Of a DNA stretch of 64,000 bases, positions 1 through 10,927 are shown in pieces. Origin of the DNA: Malaciobacter mytili LMG 24559. GTDB taxonomy: Bacteria > Campylobacterota > Campylobacteria > Campylobacterales > Arcobacteraceae. The stretch is from NCBI RefSeq assembly GCF_003346775.1, contig NZ_CP031219.1, positions 2,480,001 through 2,544,000 of the forward strand. The letters run 5' to 3'. A program made the position numbers and the translations under genes. Numbering within the stretch: the first letter of the stretch is position 1; every line of letters begins with the position of its first letter. Below the pieces are notes generated by a model, which was given only the letters and a program-made list of their open reading frames with translations, did not search any database and was not told the origin of the DNA.

Positions 1-702
1 GCAAAAGAGAAACCAACACTAATCTTTTATTGTGGAATAACAATGGTTAAACCTATAAAAGAAATGGCAAAAATTATTGAAGAAAAATATAATTGTGAAA
101 TAAAAATTTCACAAGGTGGTTCAAAAGATTTATATGATTCTTTAAAATTTTCAAAAAAAGGAGATTTATATCTTCCGGGAAGTGACTCATATAGATTAAA
201 TAATTTAAAAGATGGTTATTTACTTGATGGTGTTTATATTGGATATAATCAAGCAGCTATTTTTGTGCAAAAAAACAATCCTAAAAATATTAAAAACTTA
301 GATGATTTTTTAAATACACAAAATTCTTCTGTTTTATGTGACCCAAACTCTGGAAGTATTGGAAGAATGACAAAAAAAATCTTTTTAAAATATAAAGATG
401 AAGAGTTTTTAAATAAAGCATATGATAATGCTGTTGAAATTGGAACAGATTCAAGAAATTTAAATAAAGCACTTATTGATAAAAGAGCTGATATTTCTAT
501 TAATTGGAGAGCAACTGCTTTTTGGCCAGAAAATTACCAATCAATTGATATTATACAAATAGATGAAAAATATGCTCCTAAAAAGAAATTAGTTTTAAAT
601 CTTCTAAGTTTTTCACAAAATAAACAAATAGCAAGGGCTTTTATGGACTTTGCTAAAAGTGAAGAAGGTAGAGAAATTATGAAAAAATATGGATTTTTGT
701 AA
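1..702 (+). CDS. Periplasmic substrate-binding protein, 5' end cut by window edge
   Basis: The frame is open from base 1, so the gene begins upstream; the in-frame ATG at 43 lies inside the fold, not at a plausible start. The visible 233 residues open with an LIFYCGITM beta-strand, then a GGSKDLYDSL ligand-loop segment and DLYLPGSDSY, which resemble ModA-like and related type II periplasmic binding proteins. The usual family role is delivery of an oxyanion or small ligand to an ABC permease or sensor. No permease follows. The next gene, 10 bp downstream, is a membrane sensor kinase, so this protein may feed a signalling path rather than transport. The signal peptide and exact ligand cannot be judged from this fragment. 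Confidence 0.8.
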   Translation, partial: AKEKPTLIFYCGITMVKPIKEMAKIIEEKYNCEIKISQGGSKDLYDSLKFSKKGDLYLPGSDSYRLNNLKDGYLLDGVYIGYNQAAIFVQKNNPKNIKNLDDFLNTQNSSVLCDPNSGSIGRMTKKIFLKYKDEEFLNKAYDNAVEIGTDSRNLNKALIDKRADISINWRATAFWPENYQSIDIIQIDEKYAPKKKLVLNLLSFSQNKQIARAFMDFAKSEEGREIMKKYGFL

Positions 703-712
703 AAGGTAAAGT

Positions 713-2782
713 TTGTTAAAAAAATATCATTCAAGTACTCTATCAAAACTTATTTTATTAGTTAGTATTTTTTTTATAGGAATATTTTCACTTATAATAA
801 TTCACTTATTTTTCCTTGATTTAATGGAAAGATTAGATAATAAAACAAAAAATCAAAAAGCAAAAATACAAATAGGTGAATATATTGTAAATGATTTATA
901 TAAAATTCGGTCAGATTTTTATGAATTAGCAACTACAGCAACAAATAAAAAAGGTAGAGAACTAATTGCTAGAAGATTGGAAGAAAGAATAAATGATATT
1001 AAAGAAGCTTTACATATTTTAGAAAATGGTGGAACTTTAAAAAGAGTTATTAGATTAAATATTGCTGGACATAACCACACTACAAAGATAATCAATTATA
1101 AAAAAGATAATAATGAATCTTTTTCTTTAGAAGCAATTGATTTAAGACCAAAGTTAGAACAACTTTTACAAATGACTGAACATTTACAAAACTTACTTGA
1201 TATTGCAAGTGAATATAGAAATAATAATGATCATAAAAAATTTACTGAATTTATTAGAAATATTACAAGGTACTATAAATCAACTCCTGCTTTTTTTATA
1301 AGAATTACAGAAAATACAAGAAGACTTTTATATGAAGGTGAAAATACCTTAGCTACTTTAGAATATACAATACAAGAGGAAAAACAACAATATCAAAGAC
1401 TAGAAATTCTTTTAATTATAGTAATTATACTGTTAGTTTTAATTCTTGCATATATTATTGGTACACAAATAAATAAAAATTCAAAAGATTTAATAAAACT
1501 AAATAATGAATTACAGAAAAAAATGCTTCAATTAAAAATCCAAGAAGAAGCGACTAGAGGGATTTTAGATGGACAACCAAATATGGTTGTAGTAAGTAAT
1601 GGAACAGAAATGATTGATGCAAATAGTGCTTTAATTGATTTTTTTGATGGTTATCACTCTTTTAATGATTTTAAAGAAGAACATGCTTGCATTTGTGACT
1701 TTTTCCAAAAAATGAATGATGATGATTTCTTAGAAGACAAAGATTATGATGGGTTAAGATGGTATGAATATATTATTGAAAATCCTAATAAAATGCACAA
1801 AGTTGCCATGAAAAACTTAAGTGGTTTACATTTTTTTACTATTACTGCAAAAAGAAAGGTTTTAGAAAAAGAAAACTTTATCATTATTATTTCATTAAAT
1901 GATATTACAAATGAAATATCTGTACAAAAAGAGCTTGAACAATTAAATGATAATTTAGAAAATATAATTGATTATAAAACTAAAGAGCTTCAAGAATTAA
2001 ATGAAAACCTAGAAAAAAAAGTGCAAAAAGAAGTTGAAAAAAATAGACAAAAAGATAAAAGAATGATTCAACAATCAAGATTTGCTGCTCTTGGAGAGAT
2101 GATAGGTAATATTGCCCATCAATGGAGACAACCCCTTTCTGCTATTTCATCAACAGCTTCATCTATGCAACTTCAATTACAACTAAAACTAACAAATGAA
2201 GAAGAAATAGAAAAATCTTATAAAACTATAATCTCTTATGTTGAGTTTTTAACTCATACAATTGAAGATTTTAGAAACTTTTTTAAAGAAGATAAACAAA
2301 AAGTAGAATATGAAATTTTAGAAGTATTAAAAAAGACTTTAAATATTACAGATGCAGCATACAAAGATAGAAATATTCAAGTTATATTAAATAAAAAACA
2401 AGAATACTTTAAAAGCTTTGGTTTTCCAAATGAACTATCACAAGTATTTTTAAATATCTTAAACAATGCAAAAGATGCTATTACAAATAATAAAATAAAC
2501 TATCCAATAGTGCAAATAAATATTTATGAAGAAGAAAACTTAAATATTATAGAAATCCTTGATAATGCAGGGGGGATTAACCAAGAAATTATTGATAAAA
2601 TTTTTGATCCTTATTTTACTACTAAACATCAAAGTCAAGGTACAGGTATTGGTTTATATATGAGCAAAGAGATTATTGAAAAACATATGAATGGGATTTT
2701 AAAAGTAGAAAATAGAACTTTAATAGAAAAAGATAATAAACAGCAAGGAGCTTGTTTTATTATCTCATTACCAAAAATTTAG
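713..2782 (+). CDS. Membrane sensor histidine kinase
   Basis: This 689-residue kinase has a first transmembrane helix at about 12-34 and a second at about 231-251, bounding a mostly helical periplasmic sensor region. A PAS-like segment (about 280-400) and a coiled coil (about 405-450) follow. The HisKA H-box is AHQWRQPL with phospho-acceptor His469. The ATPase domain shows an N-box (NILNNAKDAI, about 581-590), DNAGG and GTGIGLYMS. It starts at TTG with an AAGG Shine-Dalgarno 10 bp after the binding-protein stop, so the two are probably co-transcribed. No response regulator gene follows; the next gene is ilvC. The AHQWRQPL H-box form is common in Arcobacter-type kinases. The signal is unknown, and the upstream binding protein is the natural candidate partner. 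Confidence 0.92.
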   Translation: MLKKYHSSTLSKLILLVSIFFIGIFSLIIIHLFFLDLMERLDNKTKNQKAKIQIGEYIVNDLYKIRSDFYELATTATNKKGRELIARRLEERINDIKEALHILENGGTLKRVIRLNIAGHNHTTKIINYKKDNNESFSLEAIDLRPKLEQLLQMTEHLQNLLDIASEYRNNNDHKKFTEFIRNITRYYKSTPAFFIRITENTRRLLYEGENTLATLEYTIQEEKQQYQRLEILLIIVIILLVLILAYIIGTQINKNSKDLIKLNNELQKKMLQLKIQEEATRGILDGQPNMVVVSNGTEMIDANSALIDFFDGYHSFNDFKEEHACICDFFQKMNDDDFLEDKDYDGLRWYEYIIENPNKMHKVAMKNLSGLHFFTITAKRKVLEKENFIIIISLNDITNEISVQKELEQLNDNLENIIDYKTKELQELNENLEKKVQKEVEKNRQKDKRMIQQSRFAALGEMIGNIAHQWRQPLSAISSTASSMQLQLQLKLTNEEEIEKSYKTIISYVEFLTHTIEDFRNFFKEDKQKVEYEILEVLKKTLNITDAAYKDRNIQVILNKKQEYFKSFGFPNELSQVFLNILNNAKDAITNNKINYPIVQINIYEEENLNIIEILDNAGGINQEIIDKIFDPYFTTKHQSQGTGIGLYMSKEIIEKHMNGILKVENRTLIEKDNKQQGACFIISLPKI

Positions 2783-3853
<1,071 letters not shown>

Positions 3854-3856
3854 GAA

Positions 3857-3883
3857 TTAAAGTAAGGTTTTTCCTTACTTTAA
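3857..3883 (+). terminator. Rho-independent terminator after ilvC
   Basis: A perfect 11-bp stem (3857-3867 with 3873-3883) has a T5 loop and starts 4 bp after the ilvC stop. The following CTTTTATTT is T-rich. Confidence 0.75.
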
Positions 3884-3897
3884 ACTTTTATTTATCA

Positions 3898-4962
3898 ATG
3901 ACAAAAAGAAAACCAAGAAAACCAAAAACTACAACTCCAAGACAAAAAAGAAACTATAAAAAAGATAACTCAAAAATAAAAATAATTAATTTAGTTTTAT
4001 TTATTTTGATTATTACTTTAGTAACATCAATTTTAAGTTACTTTTTTTTACTAAAGAATACTGAAAATAAAAATACACCTACACAGACAAAAAAAGCTGA
4101 AATAAAAAAAGATATAGATTTAAATAATTATGCAAATGAAAAATTAAATAAATATTTTATGGATGAATCAAATAAACTAAAATTTGAAGAATATACAGAT
4201 GAATTTGATAAAGAATACCATCCAAAACAAGAAGAAAAAAAAGAAGAAGAAACTAAAATAGAAAAAAAAGAAGAGATAAAAAAAGATATACCAATAATTT
4301 CAAAAAAGCCTAAACTTGCAATTGTTATTGATGATGTAACTACAAGAAGACAAGTAAAAGATATTTTAAATGTTGGATATAAAATAACTATGTCTTTTTT
4401 ACCCCCAACAAGACAACATAAAGACTCTGCAATAATTGCACAAAATTTGCCTTTTTATATGATACATTTTCCATTACAAGCTCAAACTTTTAAGTTTGCA
4501 GAAGAAAAAACTTTAAAAGTTGGTGATTCATATGAAAAGATTGAAAAAAGAGTTATTCAACTTAAAAAATGGTATCCAAATGCTATTTATACAAATAATC
4601 ATACAGGAAGTAAATTTACAGAAGATGATGTAAGTATGGACTACTTATTTAAAGCTTTAAAAAAGCATAATCTCATTTTTGTAGATAGTAGAACAACTGC
4701 AAAAACAGTTGCTAAAAAATATGCTAAAAAGTATGATATGCCTTATATTGCTAGAAATATTTTTATAGATAACCAAAAAGATTTTAGCTATATTCAAAAT
4801 CAATTAAAAAAAGCTATAAATATAGCAAAGAAAAATGGATACTCAATGGCTATTGGACATCCATATGATATTACAATACAAGTATTAAGCCAATCAAAAC
4901 ATTTACTAAAAGATTTAGAATTAATCTATGTAAATGAGCTTCCTTATCTAAAAAAAGATTAA
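3898..4962 (+). CDS. Divergent polysaccharide deacetylase family protein
   Basis: The 354-residue protein has a basic cytoplasmic tail, one transmembrane helix (about 30-51), and a Lys/Glu-rich low-complexity linker to about residue 135. A C-terminal domain of the divergent polysaccharide deacetylase type (YibQ-like) follows. Visible family features are LAIVIDDV, MSFLPP, the HFPLQA segment, NHTGSKFT and FVDSRTTAKTVA. The domain should sit in the periplasm, anchored in the inner membrane. The substrate is not established for this family, though a cell-wall or surface glycan is usually assumed. No strong Shine-Dalgarno is visible. The 3' end overlaps the convergent dprA gene by 4 bp. Confidence 0.88.
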   Translation: MTKRKPRKPKTTTPRQKRNYKKDNSKIKIINLVLFILIITLVTSILSYFFLLKNTENKNTPTQTKKAEIKKDIDLNNYANEKLNKYFMDESNKLKFEEYTDEFDKEYHPKQEEKKEEETKIEKKEEIKKDIPIISKKPKLAIVIDDVTTRRQVKDILNVGYKITMSFLPPTRQHKDSAIIAQNLPFYMIHFPLQAQTFKFAEEKTLKVGDSYEKIEKRVIQLKKWYPNAIYTNNHTGSKFTEDDVSMDYLFKALKKHNLIFVDSRTTAKTVAKKYAKKYDMPYIARNIFIDNQKDFSYIQNQLKKAINIAKKNGYSMAIGHPYDITIQVLSQSKHLLKDLELIYVNELPYLKKD

Positions 4963-5729
4963 TTTAGATAAATTTTTCCTTCTTTTATAAAAATAAAACC
5001 ATTTAATTCATACTCAAAAACTCTATTTCCAAATAAAAAAATAGCCTCTTCTAAACTTGGATGATTTTTACAGTATTGTAAAAATTCATCTTCTTTTTTA
5101 AAGCTATTAAATAACCCTAAAAACTCATCTATATCATAAATAGCTTTTACTTTATTTTCTTTTAGCAAAAGATTTGTACCTATGCTTTCATTTATTCTAT
5201 GGGGAAGAACATACACTTCTTTTTTCATCGTTAATGCAAACTCCACACTTCTTAAACTTCCACTATTTATATCAGCATAAGTTACTATTAGAATATCTCC
5301 TAAAGCTACTACAATTTCATTTCTTTGAACAAAACTATAAGCTGTTGCTTTAAACTCTGGTTCATAGCTGCTTACAAGTAAACCTTTTTCTTCTATTTGA
5401 TTTATTAGTTTTTTATTTATTGAAGGGTATTTATGATTTAATCCACAAGGACTTACTAAAATTGTATTTTCCACACCTGCAGCACTATGTGCAATAGCAT
5501 CTACTCCTATTGCTCCACCACTTACTATACAAAAGCCTCTACTTGAAAGCTTTTGAGCTAAAGTATAAGTATATGCCTTAGAATAAGAATTTGGTTTTCT
5601 ACTTCCTACAATTGAAACTTTTTTTCTTTTTAGTAAATCTATATTTCCTTTATAATAAAGCTTTTTAGGATATTTTTTCATAGAGTCTAGTTCAGAAATC
5701 TTATAATTTATTTTTTGAATATTTTGCAT
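4959..5729 (-). CDS. dprA: DNA processing protein DprA (short form)
   Basis: DprA protects incoming single-stranded DNA and loads RecA during natural transformation. The 256-residue protein carries the Rossmann-like core: VSIVGSRKPNSYSKAYTY (about 38-55) and IVSGGAIGVDAIAHSAA. No winged-helix C-terminal domain of the long DprA type is obvious, which fits the compact Campylobacterota versions. It is convergent with and slightly overlaps the deacetylase gene. A terminator separates it from the TonB receptor gene upstream, so it has its own promoter somewhere in the AT-rich 5730-5834 stretch. Confidence 0.93.
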   Translation of the reverse strand: MQNIQKINYKISELDSMKKYPKKLYYKGNIDLLKRKKVSIVGSRKPNSYSKAYTYTLAQKLSSRGFCIVSGGAIGVDAIAHSAAGVENTILVSPCGLNHKYPSINKKLINQIEEKGLLVSSYEPEFKATAYSFVQRNEIVVALGDILIVTYADINSGSLRSVEFALTMKKEVYVLPHRINESIGTNLLLKENKVKAIYDIDEFLGLFNSFKKEDEFLQYCKNHPSLEEAIFLFGNRVFEYELNGFIFIKEGKIYLN

Positions 5730-5834
5730 TTATTAAATCCAAGTTTAAGATTTTACTAATTTTTAATTTTAAAAACTTATATAATTATAAAAATTATATC
5801 TTAATAGTTGTTAATTTAAAATCTTAAAAAAATC

Positions 5835-5864
5835 TAAGCTTTGAGAGTTATTTCTCAAAGCTTA
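5835..5864 (-). terminator. Rho-independent terminator of the TonB/NnrS/ABC operon
   Basis: A perfect 12-bp stem (5835-5846 with 5853-5864) has a 6-nt loop. On the minus strand it is followed closely by a run of seven T, 20 bp after the TonB receptor stop. Confidence 0.85.
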
Positions 5865-5885
5865 AAACTATAAACTCATACATAA

Positions 5886-7940
5886 TTAAAAGTTAAATCT
5901 TAATCCAACAAACATATATGTACCAGCATTTACTCCTAACTCTTCTTCAACTTTTTTATCAAAAATATTATCTATTCCACCATAAACACTTGCCGTTTTA
6001 TTTATTTTATAATTTAGACCTAAATCAACAAGCGTATAATCATCTGTTTTATCACTATTTTGACTATTTGTATATTGTTCACCAATATATCTAAAAGAAA
6101 GGTTTGTTTTTAAATTATTAGATATTTTGTAATCTAAGCCTAAATAAGCAGATACTTCAGGAGTAAAAGTAAGCTCTTTATTTAATGTTTTATCTTCTGT
6201 GTCTAAATATGTCAGATGGAAATTTGTATTAAAATACTCATTAAAATCATAATCAAGTCTTAATTCAAGTCCATTAATTTCAACTTTATCTAGATTTTCT
6301 GAAGTATAATATTTACTAGCTCCTGCACCATAAGAAACCAGTTCTATTTTATCTTTTATATTTGTATGAAATGCAACAATTTCAGATGAAAAATTATTAT
6401 ATTTGTTTGAAAGTGCTATTTCAAAACTTTGTGATTCTTCAGGTTTTAAATCATAAGAACTTGTTTTTGGTCCATAAATCACATCTGATCCAAATCTTTT
6501 TCCATCTTTATATACAGGAGAAACAACATAAAGTTCTGCAATGTCAGGAGCTCTAAACCCTTGAGAATAGTTAGCTCTTAAAGAAGTGTTTTCAGTAAAT
6601 CTTTGAACAACTCCTGCTTGAAAAGTAACTTTACTATCTGCATTTGAAATATGATCATATCTCGCACCAATAGTTGCATTTAAAGAATCTGTAATACCAA
6701 TTTCATCTTGTAAATAAATAGATTTATAAGTTACTTCTTTTGTAATAAAATCACTTGAATTTGCATTTGGATTAATTGCACTTGAATCTCTTGTCTCTTT
6801 TCTATACTCTGCACCAAATGTAAAAATATTAGAGTCATTTAAAAGATAGGTAGTTGTTGATTCCACATTATCAATTGTTACATTTGCACTAAATTTTTTA
6901 TTTACTGGACCTGCAAAATTAACAGGTGTTGTTTCATTTCTTTTTTTATAATATGATCTATAAAATCTTAAATTTGTTGTTAAATCATTATTTACTTGAT
7001 ATTCAAAATCAGTAGATACATCAACTCTTCTATTATCATCTTTTGATAATATAGGAGTATTTTTTATAAGTCCTCCACCTGCAAATTTTGCATTTCCTAG
7101 GTAAACACCTTCTCTTTCTTCTTTAAAATAATTAAAATCTAATCCTGCTAAAAGCTTTGGTGTTAAATATTTTTCAAATCTTGTTCCAAAACTTAAAACA
7201 GTAGCATCATCCATATAAGTTATATCTTCACTTCCTAAAATACCATTTTGTGGATTTGCTCCTATTACACTTCCTGTATTTGGATTTACAGCAGATTGAG
7301 TATATTTTTTCTTTTTTGTAAAAGGAGTTGAATCTACAATAGAACCAAAAACTTTATAGTTAAAGTAGTCATTTTTCCCAATATTAGTAAAGTTAAAGTT
7401 TTTTTGTTTTGCATCACCTTTATTATTTAAGCCATATTTTAAATCAACTGCTGTTTGAGGTTTTGTTATTTTCTTTGTTATTATATTTATAACACCACCA
7501 ATTGCATCTGAACCATAAAGTGTAGACATAGAGCCTTTTACTATTTCAATTCTTTCTATTATTGAAGCTGGTATTCTATTCATTTCATAAGGATTTTCTG
7601 TTTCAGCTGATAACCTTTTTCCATCTAAAAGAATAAGTGTCCCATTTGCTCCAACACCTCTTATAGAAATAGAAGCTTTTGAAGCAGAACTAGGGTGAGG
7701 AAATCTTGCAAATTGGGCATTTATTGATGGTATTTTTTCCAATACATCTTTTAATGTTGAAGCAGATATTTTCTCAATTTCTTCTTTTGTAACAACTATA
7801 ATTGAAGCACTTACTCCCTCAATATTTTTTTCTGTTTTAGTAGCAGTTGTTACTAAAACTTCTCCTAAATTTGTATTTGCATAAGAATTATTTGTTAAAA
7901 TAATAGCAGTTACACTTGATAAAATAAGACCTTTTTTCAT
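5886..7940 (-). CDS. TonB-dependent outer-membrane receptor
   Basis: The 684-residue receptor has a cleavable signal peptide (about 1-21, ending SYANT). A plug domain follows, with VLVTTATKTEKN, SISIRGVGANGTLILLDGKR and STLYGSDAIGGVINIITKK. The 22-strand barrel ends in a C-terminal aromatic (GLRFNF), as BamA recognition requires. It imports a scarce ligand such as a siderophore, heme or cobalamin-like molecule using TonB energy. It is the last gene of a five-gene operon, 13 bp after the binding-protein gene, with an AGGAAAA Shine-Dalgarno. The overall look is closest to siderophore/heme receptors. The actual ligand is not determinable here. Confidence 0.94.
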   Translation of the reverse strand: MKKGLILSSVTAIILTNNSYANTNLGEVLVTTATKTEKNIEGVSASIIVVTKEEIEKISASTLKDVLEKIPSINAQFARFPHPSSASKASISIRGVGANGTLILLDGKRLSAETENPYEMNRIPASIIERIEIVKGSMSTLYGSDAIGGVINIITKKITKPQTAVDLKYGLNNKGDAKQKNFNFTNIGKNDYFNYKVFGSIVDSTPFTKKKKYTQSAVNPNTGSVIGANPQNGILGSEDITYMDDATVLSFGTRFEKYLTPKLLAGLDFNYFKEEREGVYLGNAKFAGGGLIKNTPILSKDDNRRVDVSTDFEYQVNNDLTTNLRFYRSYYKKRNETTPVNFAGPVNKKFSANVTIDNVESTTTYLLNDSNIFTFGAEYRKETRDSSAINPNANSSDFITKEVTYKSIYLQDEIGITDSLNATIGARYDHISNADSKVTFQAGVVQRFTENTSLRANYSQGFRAPDIAELYVVSPVYKDGKRFGSDVIYGPKTSSYDLKPEESQSFEIALSNKYNNFSSEIVAFHTNIKDKIELVSYGAGASKYYTSENLDKVEINGLELRLDYDFNEYFNTNFHLTYLDTEDKTLNKELTFTPEVSAYLGLDYKISNNLKTNLSFRYIGEQYTNSQNSDKTDDYTLVDLGLNYKINKTASVYGGIDNIFDKKVEEELGVNAGTYMFVGLRFNF

Positions 7941-7953
7941 TTAAATTTTCCTT

Positions 7954-8931
7954 TTAATTAGAGTTATAATATAAATTTTCATTTGGCAAATTACCACCTA
8001 TAAGTTTTGCATTACTATTTTTTAAAATAGTAAAGAAAAACTCTAAATCCTCTTTGGCTTCAAAAGCAGATATACTTTCAAGCTTCACATATTTTATGGA
8101 GTCAGCTAAACCTTTTTCTTCAAGCATAGGAAGTGTTTTAACAACTAAAGTTGCAGCTTTTTGTGGATTTTGTTTATACCAAGCAAGAGATTTTTCATAT
8201 TCTTGTAAAAATCTATTTATAAGTTCTTCTTTACCTTTTGTATTTCCTAAATATGCAATTCCAGCTTGTGGCACTTTTGATTTTGTATTAAAAAGTTTTC
8301 CCCACTCCTCTTGTAAATCAACACTTCTATATAACTCTGGAGCAACTATTTTTATAGGAAAAGAATCTGTTTTTCTCAAAGCTATAGAAATAGCAGGCTC
8401 TGCTAAAAGAGCATGATCTACTCGTCTTAAAATAAGCATTTGCATTGCATCAATTGGATTTGTTACATATTGAATTTTAAAATCTTTCTTAGGATCTAAT
8501 CCATACTTTTTTGTAAGTTCTTGAAAAATAATATCTGGCATATCTGCTCTAAAAGGAATAGCTATTTCTTTACCTTTAAAATCTTTTAAGGTTTTTAAAT
8601 TTGCATCTCGACTTATCATTGCAAGTATTCCCCAAACAGATACATTTAGAAGTTTTAAATCAACTCCTTTATTGTAAAGATTTGAAGCCACATTTGTAGG
8701 TAAAGCTATAAAATCAATATTTGAGTTTAAAATCATTGCTTTTAATTCATCAGGATTTTTCCATAATTTAAACTCGATTTTTTTATTTAAATCCTTTAGT
8801 GCATCATTTTCTATCATATGCATAATAGGGTGTGATACAGAAGCAAAAGGACCAGCTACAACTATTTTATTTTCATCTTTTGCAAAAAGTGATAATAAAA
8901 ACACAAAACTAAATAATAAACTTTTTTTCAT
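7954..8931 (-). CDS. ABC transporter substrate-binding protein (NitT/TauT type)
   Basis: I place the start at the ATG at 8931 rather than 31 codons upstream. It has an AGGAAAATT ribosome site, and it begins a clean signal peptide (MKKSLLFSFVFLLSLFAKDE). The 325-residue protein shows FIALPTNVASNLYNKG, LKTLKDFKGKEIAIPF and the DHALLAEPA segment, as in SsuA/TauA/NrtA-like proteins (COG0715 type). It should bind ligand in the periplasm and hand it to the permease encoded three genes upstream. Its place between nnrS and a TonB receptor suggests the ligand crosses the outer membrane through that receptor. Sulfonate, nitrate and thiamine-precursor binding are family alternatives, but none fits the context clearly. 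Confidence 0.88.
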   Translation of the reverse strand: MKKSLLFSFVFLLSLFAKDENKIVVAGPFASVSHPIMHMIENDALKDLNKKIEFKLWKNPDELKAMILNSNIDFIALPTNVASNLYNKGVDLKLLNVSVWGILAMISRDANLKTLKDFKGKEIAIPFRADMPDIIFQELTKKYGLDPKKDFKIQYVTNPIDAMQMLILRRVDHALLAEPAISIALRKTDSFPIKIVAPELYRSVDLQEEWGKLFNTKSKVPQAGIAYLGNTKGKEELINRFLQEYEKSLAWYKQNPQKAATLVVKTLPMLEEKGLADSIKYVKLESISAFEAKEDLEFFFTILKNSNAKLIGGNLPNENLYYNSN

Positions 8932-8942
8932 AATTTTCCTTT

Positions 8943-10178
8943 TTAACCTTTTATTCCATCTTCTCTTTTTGAGAGTAAAAATGGAAAAAAGATTTTCATA
9001 TATATAATAAATGGTATTGCCCATAAAATAGAAGAAATAAGATATGCTTCAATATTAAACTCTTCATAAAAAGGTATTAAAGTTCTTATAAAAGTTGCTA
9101 AAAGGATTAAAAAAACTCCAAGGTTTAACCAAAGATTTGTAAAAAGCTTTCTTCCCGTATGAATAGTTGAAACAATTATCATCACAATATAAAAAACAAG
9201 ACCAAAAGTACCACTTGTAAGAAAATGTCTAAAGTGATTTAGTGCATATAACTCATCATTTAAATAATCATAAGCCAAAAAAAGATAACCAAGAGCAGTT
9301 ATTAAAATAATACTAATCATATAAATAACAAAAGGCTTTCTTAAAATATTGTAATCTTTTAAAATAAAATCATTTGATATATTTAAAATAGATGCAAAAC
9401 AAGCAAGAGCAAGATATGCTAAAATAGAGTTTTGAGGGAAAAGAAACTCTATAAAAGTATATAAAAGTACACAAAAAATAGCTAGATTATATCTTGGAGC
9501 CTTTGAATAAAAAGTTTCATCAATATTTTCATTTTCCAAAAGTTCATTTATAGCTTCCATATTTATTCTTCTTAATGCAAGTAAAATTAAAACAATAAAA
9601 AATCCTAATGCCAAAAATAAAATAGATGATGACTCTATATTCAAATGCTCTGAAATACTTAAAAAAAACATACTTTGTATAAATAATAATGCAATAAGAT
9701 TAAAAGCTAGTGAAATATGTCTTTTATTTACATCTTTAAATACTGGTTTAGCAATTAATAAAATTATATAAAAGCTTAAAAAAAGGTTTAAAAAAGCTAC
9801 AAGATATACCCCTAAAAAGGATATAAACCAAAAGCTTATTCTTGAAGTTAGCCATAGTAAAACTATAAAAAGAAGTCTTCTTCCTACAATTGGAACAGCC
9901 CCTGGAAACATCTCTGGAACACCAGTTAAAAAAAAAGCAATTATACCTGCACTTCCTATTCCAAAAAGCATTTCATAAATATGCCAAATTAATAAATTAT
10001 CAATAAACTCTAAAGAGATCAAACCACTAAAAGTAAAGCTCCAAAGAATAATAGAAATTACAATATAAGGAGCAAGAATTAAAAATATAGGTCTAAATCC
10101 ATACGCTAAATATATGGGAAAATCTCCTTTTGGATAATATTTATAGTGTTTAGATGCATACTGCTTTTTATTTTCCAT
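8943..10178 (-). CDS. nnrS: NnrS family membrane protein
   Basis: The 411-residue protein is almost entirely hydrophobic, with about twelve predicted membrane helices. It carries the NnrS signatures YGFRPIFL, IWHIYEMLFGIGSAGIIAFFL with GVPEMFPG, and VGRRLLFIVLLWL. NnrS proteins are heme- and copper-containing membrane proteins linked to nitric-oxide tolerance in denitrifiers and pathogens; the conserved His in WHxYEM is a likely ligand. Its ATG overlaps the ATPase stop by one base (TAATG), implying translational coupling. An NnrS inside an ABC/TonB uptake operon is unusual, since it is more often next to denitrification genes. Confidence 0.9.
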   Translation of the reverse strand: MENKKQYASKHYKYYPKGDFPIYLAYGFRPIFLILAPYIVISIILWSFTFSGLISLEFIDNLLIWHIYEMLFGIGSAGIIAFFLTGVPEMFPGAVPIVGRRLLFIVLLWLTSRISFWFISFLGVYLVAFLNLFLSFYIILLIAKPVFKDVNKRHISLAFNLIALLFIQSMFFLSISEHLNIESSSILFLALGFFIVLILLALRRINMEAINELLENENIDETFYSKAPRYNLAIFCVLLYTFIEFLFPQNSILAYLALACFASILNISNDFILKDYNILRKPFVIYMISIILITALGYLFLAYDYLNDELYALNHFRHFLTSGTFGLVFYIVMIIVSTIHTGRKLFTNLWLNLGVFLILLATFIRTLIPFYEEFNIEAYLISSILWAIPFIIYMKIFFPFLLSKREDGIKG

Positions 10179-10927
10179 TATTTTAATTCCAATTCAAAAG
10201 TATTTATAATATATTCATCACTTAAAAGTTTTGCAGTTTGTTCATAAACAAAACTATCATCTCTTTTATCTCTTGCTTTATCAAACTTAAATTTTTTTAC
10301 TATATGTCCTACAGGCTCAGCTTTTAAAACTAAAATTTCATCACTTAGTTTTATTGCTTCCATTAAATCATGTGTAATAAATAAAATACTTAATTTCTCT
10401 TTTTCAATTATTTCAATAAGTAAATTTTGAAGTTCTTTTTTCAAACCAATATCTAAAGCTGAAAAAGGTTCATCTAAAAATAAAAGTGAAGGTTTTACAA
10501 CTAAAGCCCTTGCAAAGGATACTCTTTGTTTCATACCTCCACTTAAATCTTTTGGAAATTTATATAAGTCATCTTCTTGTAATCCAAACTTTATAGCAAT
10601 TTGTTTTGCTAAAACTTGGGCTTTACTTTTTTTAACATTTTTTGCAAGAAGACCTAAACAAATATTATCAAGAACATTTTTCCAAGGAAGAAGTCTTGCT
10701 TCTTGAAATGCAAAAGAACTACTTTTAAAACTATTTTTTATTCTTCCATCTTCAAGTGTCAAAAGTTTTGCACAAAGATGAAGTAAAGTTGTTTTTCCAC
10801 CACCACTTGGACCTACAATAGAAATTACTTGAGCTTTTTTTAGTTCAAAATTTATATTTTTTAAAATTTCTTTAAAACCAAAAGAGAAAGAAACATCTTC
10901 TACTAATAACTGTTCTAATTTCTCCAT
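10178..10927 (-). CDS. ABC transporter ATP-binding protein (NitT/TauT type)
   Basis: The 249-residue ATPase has Walker A GPSGGGKTTLLHL (about 39-51), a Q-loop (FAFQEARLLPWKNV), signature LSGGMKQRVSFARAL, Walker B LLFLDEPFSALD and switch His in ITHDLMEA. The Q-loop ARLLPWKNV wording is typical of the SsuB/TauB/NrtD subgroup. It powers the neighbouring permease. Its start overlaps the permease gene by 13 bp, and its stop overlaps the nnrS start by one base. This subgroup assignment agrees with the binding protein and permease of the operon. Confidence 0.94.
   Translation of the reverse strand: MEKLEQLLVEDVSFSFGFKEILKNINFELKKAQVISIVGPSGGGKTTLLHLCAKLLTLEDGRIKNSFKSSSFAFQEARLLPWKNVLDNICLGLLAKNVKKSKAQVLAKQIAIKFGLQEDDLYKFPKDLSGGMKQRVSFARALVVKPSLLFLDEPFSALDIGLKKELQNLLIEIIEKEKLSILFITHDLMEAIKLSDEILVLKAEPVGHIVKKFKFDKARDKRDDSFVYEQTAKLLSDEYIINTFELELK

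Noticed and set aside
8932-9024. A 31-codon upstream extension of the binding-protein gene
   Set aside because: It would run into the nnrS coding region and hide a good signal peptide; the ATG at 8931 has its own ribosome site.
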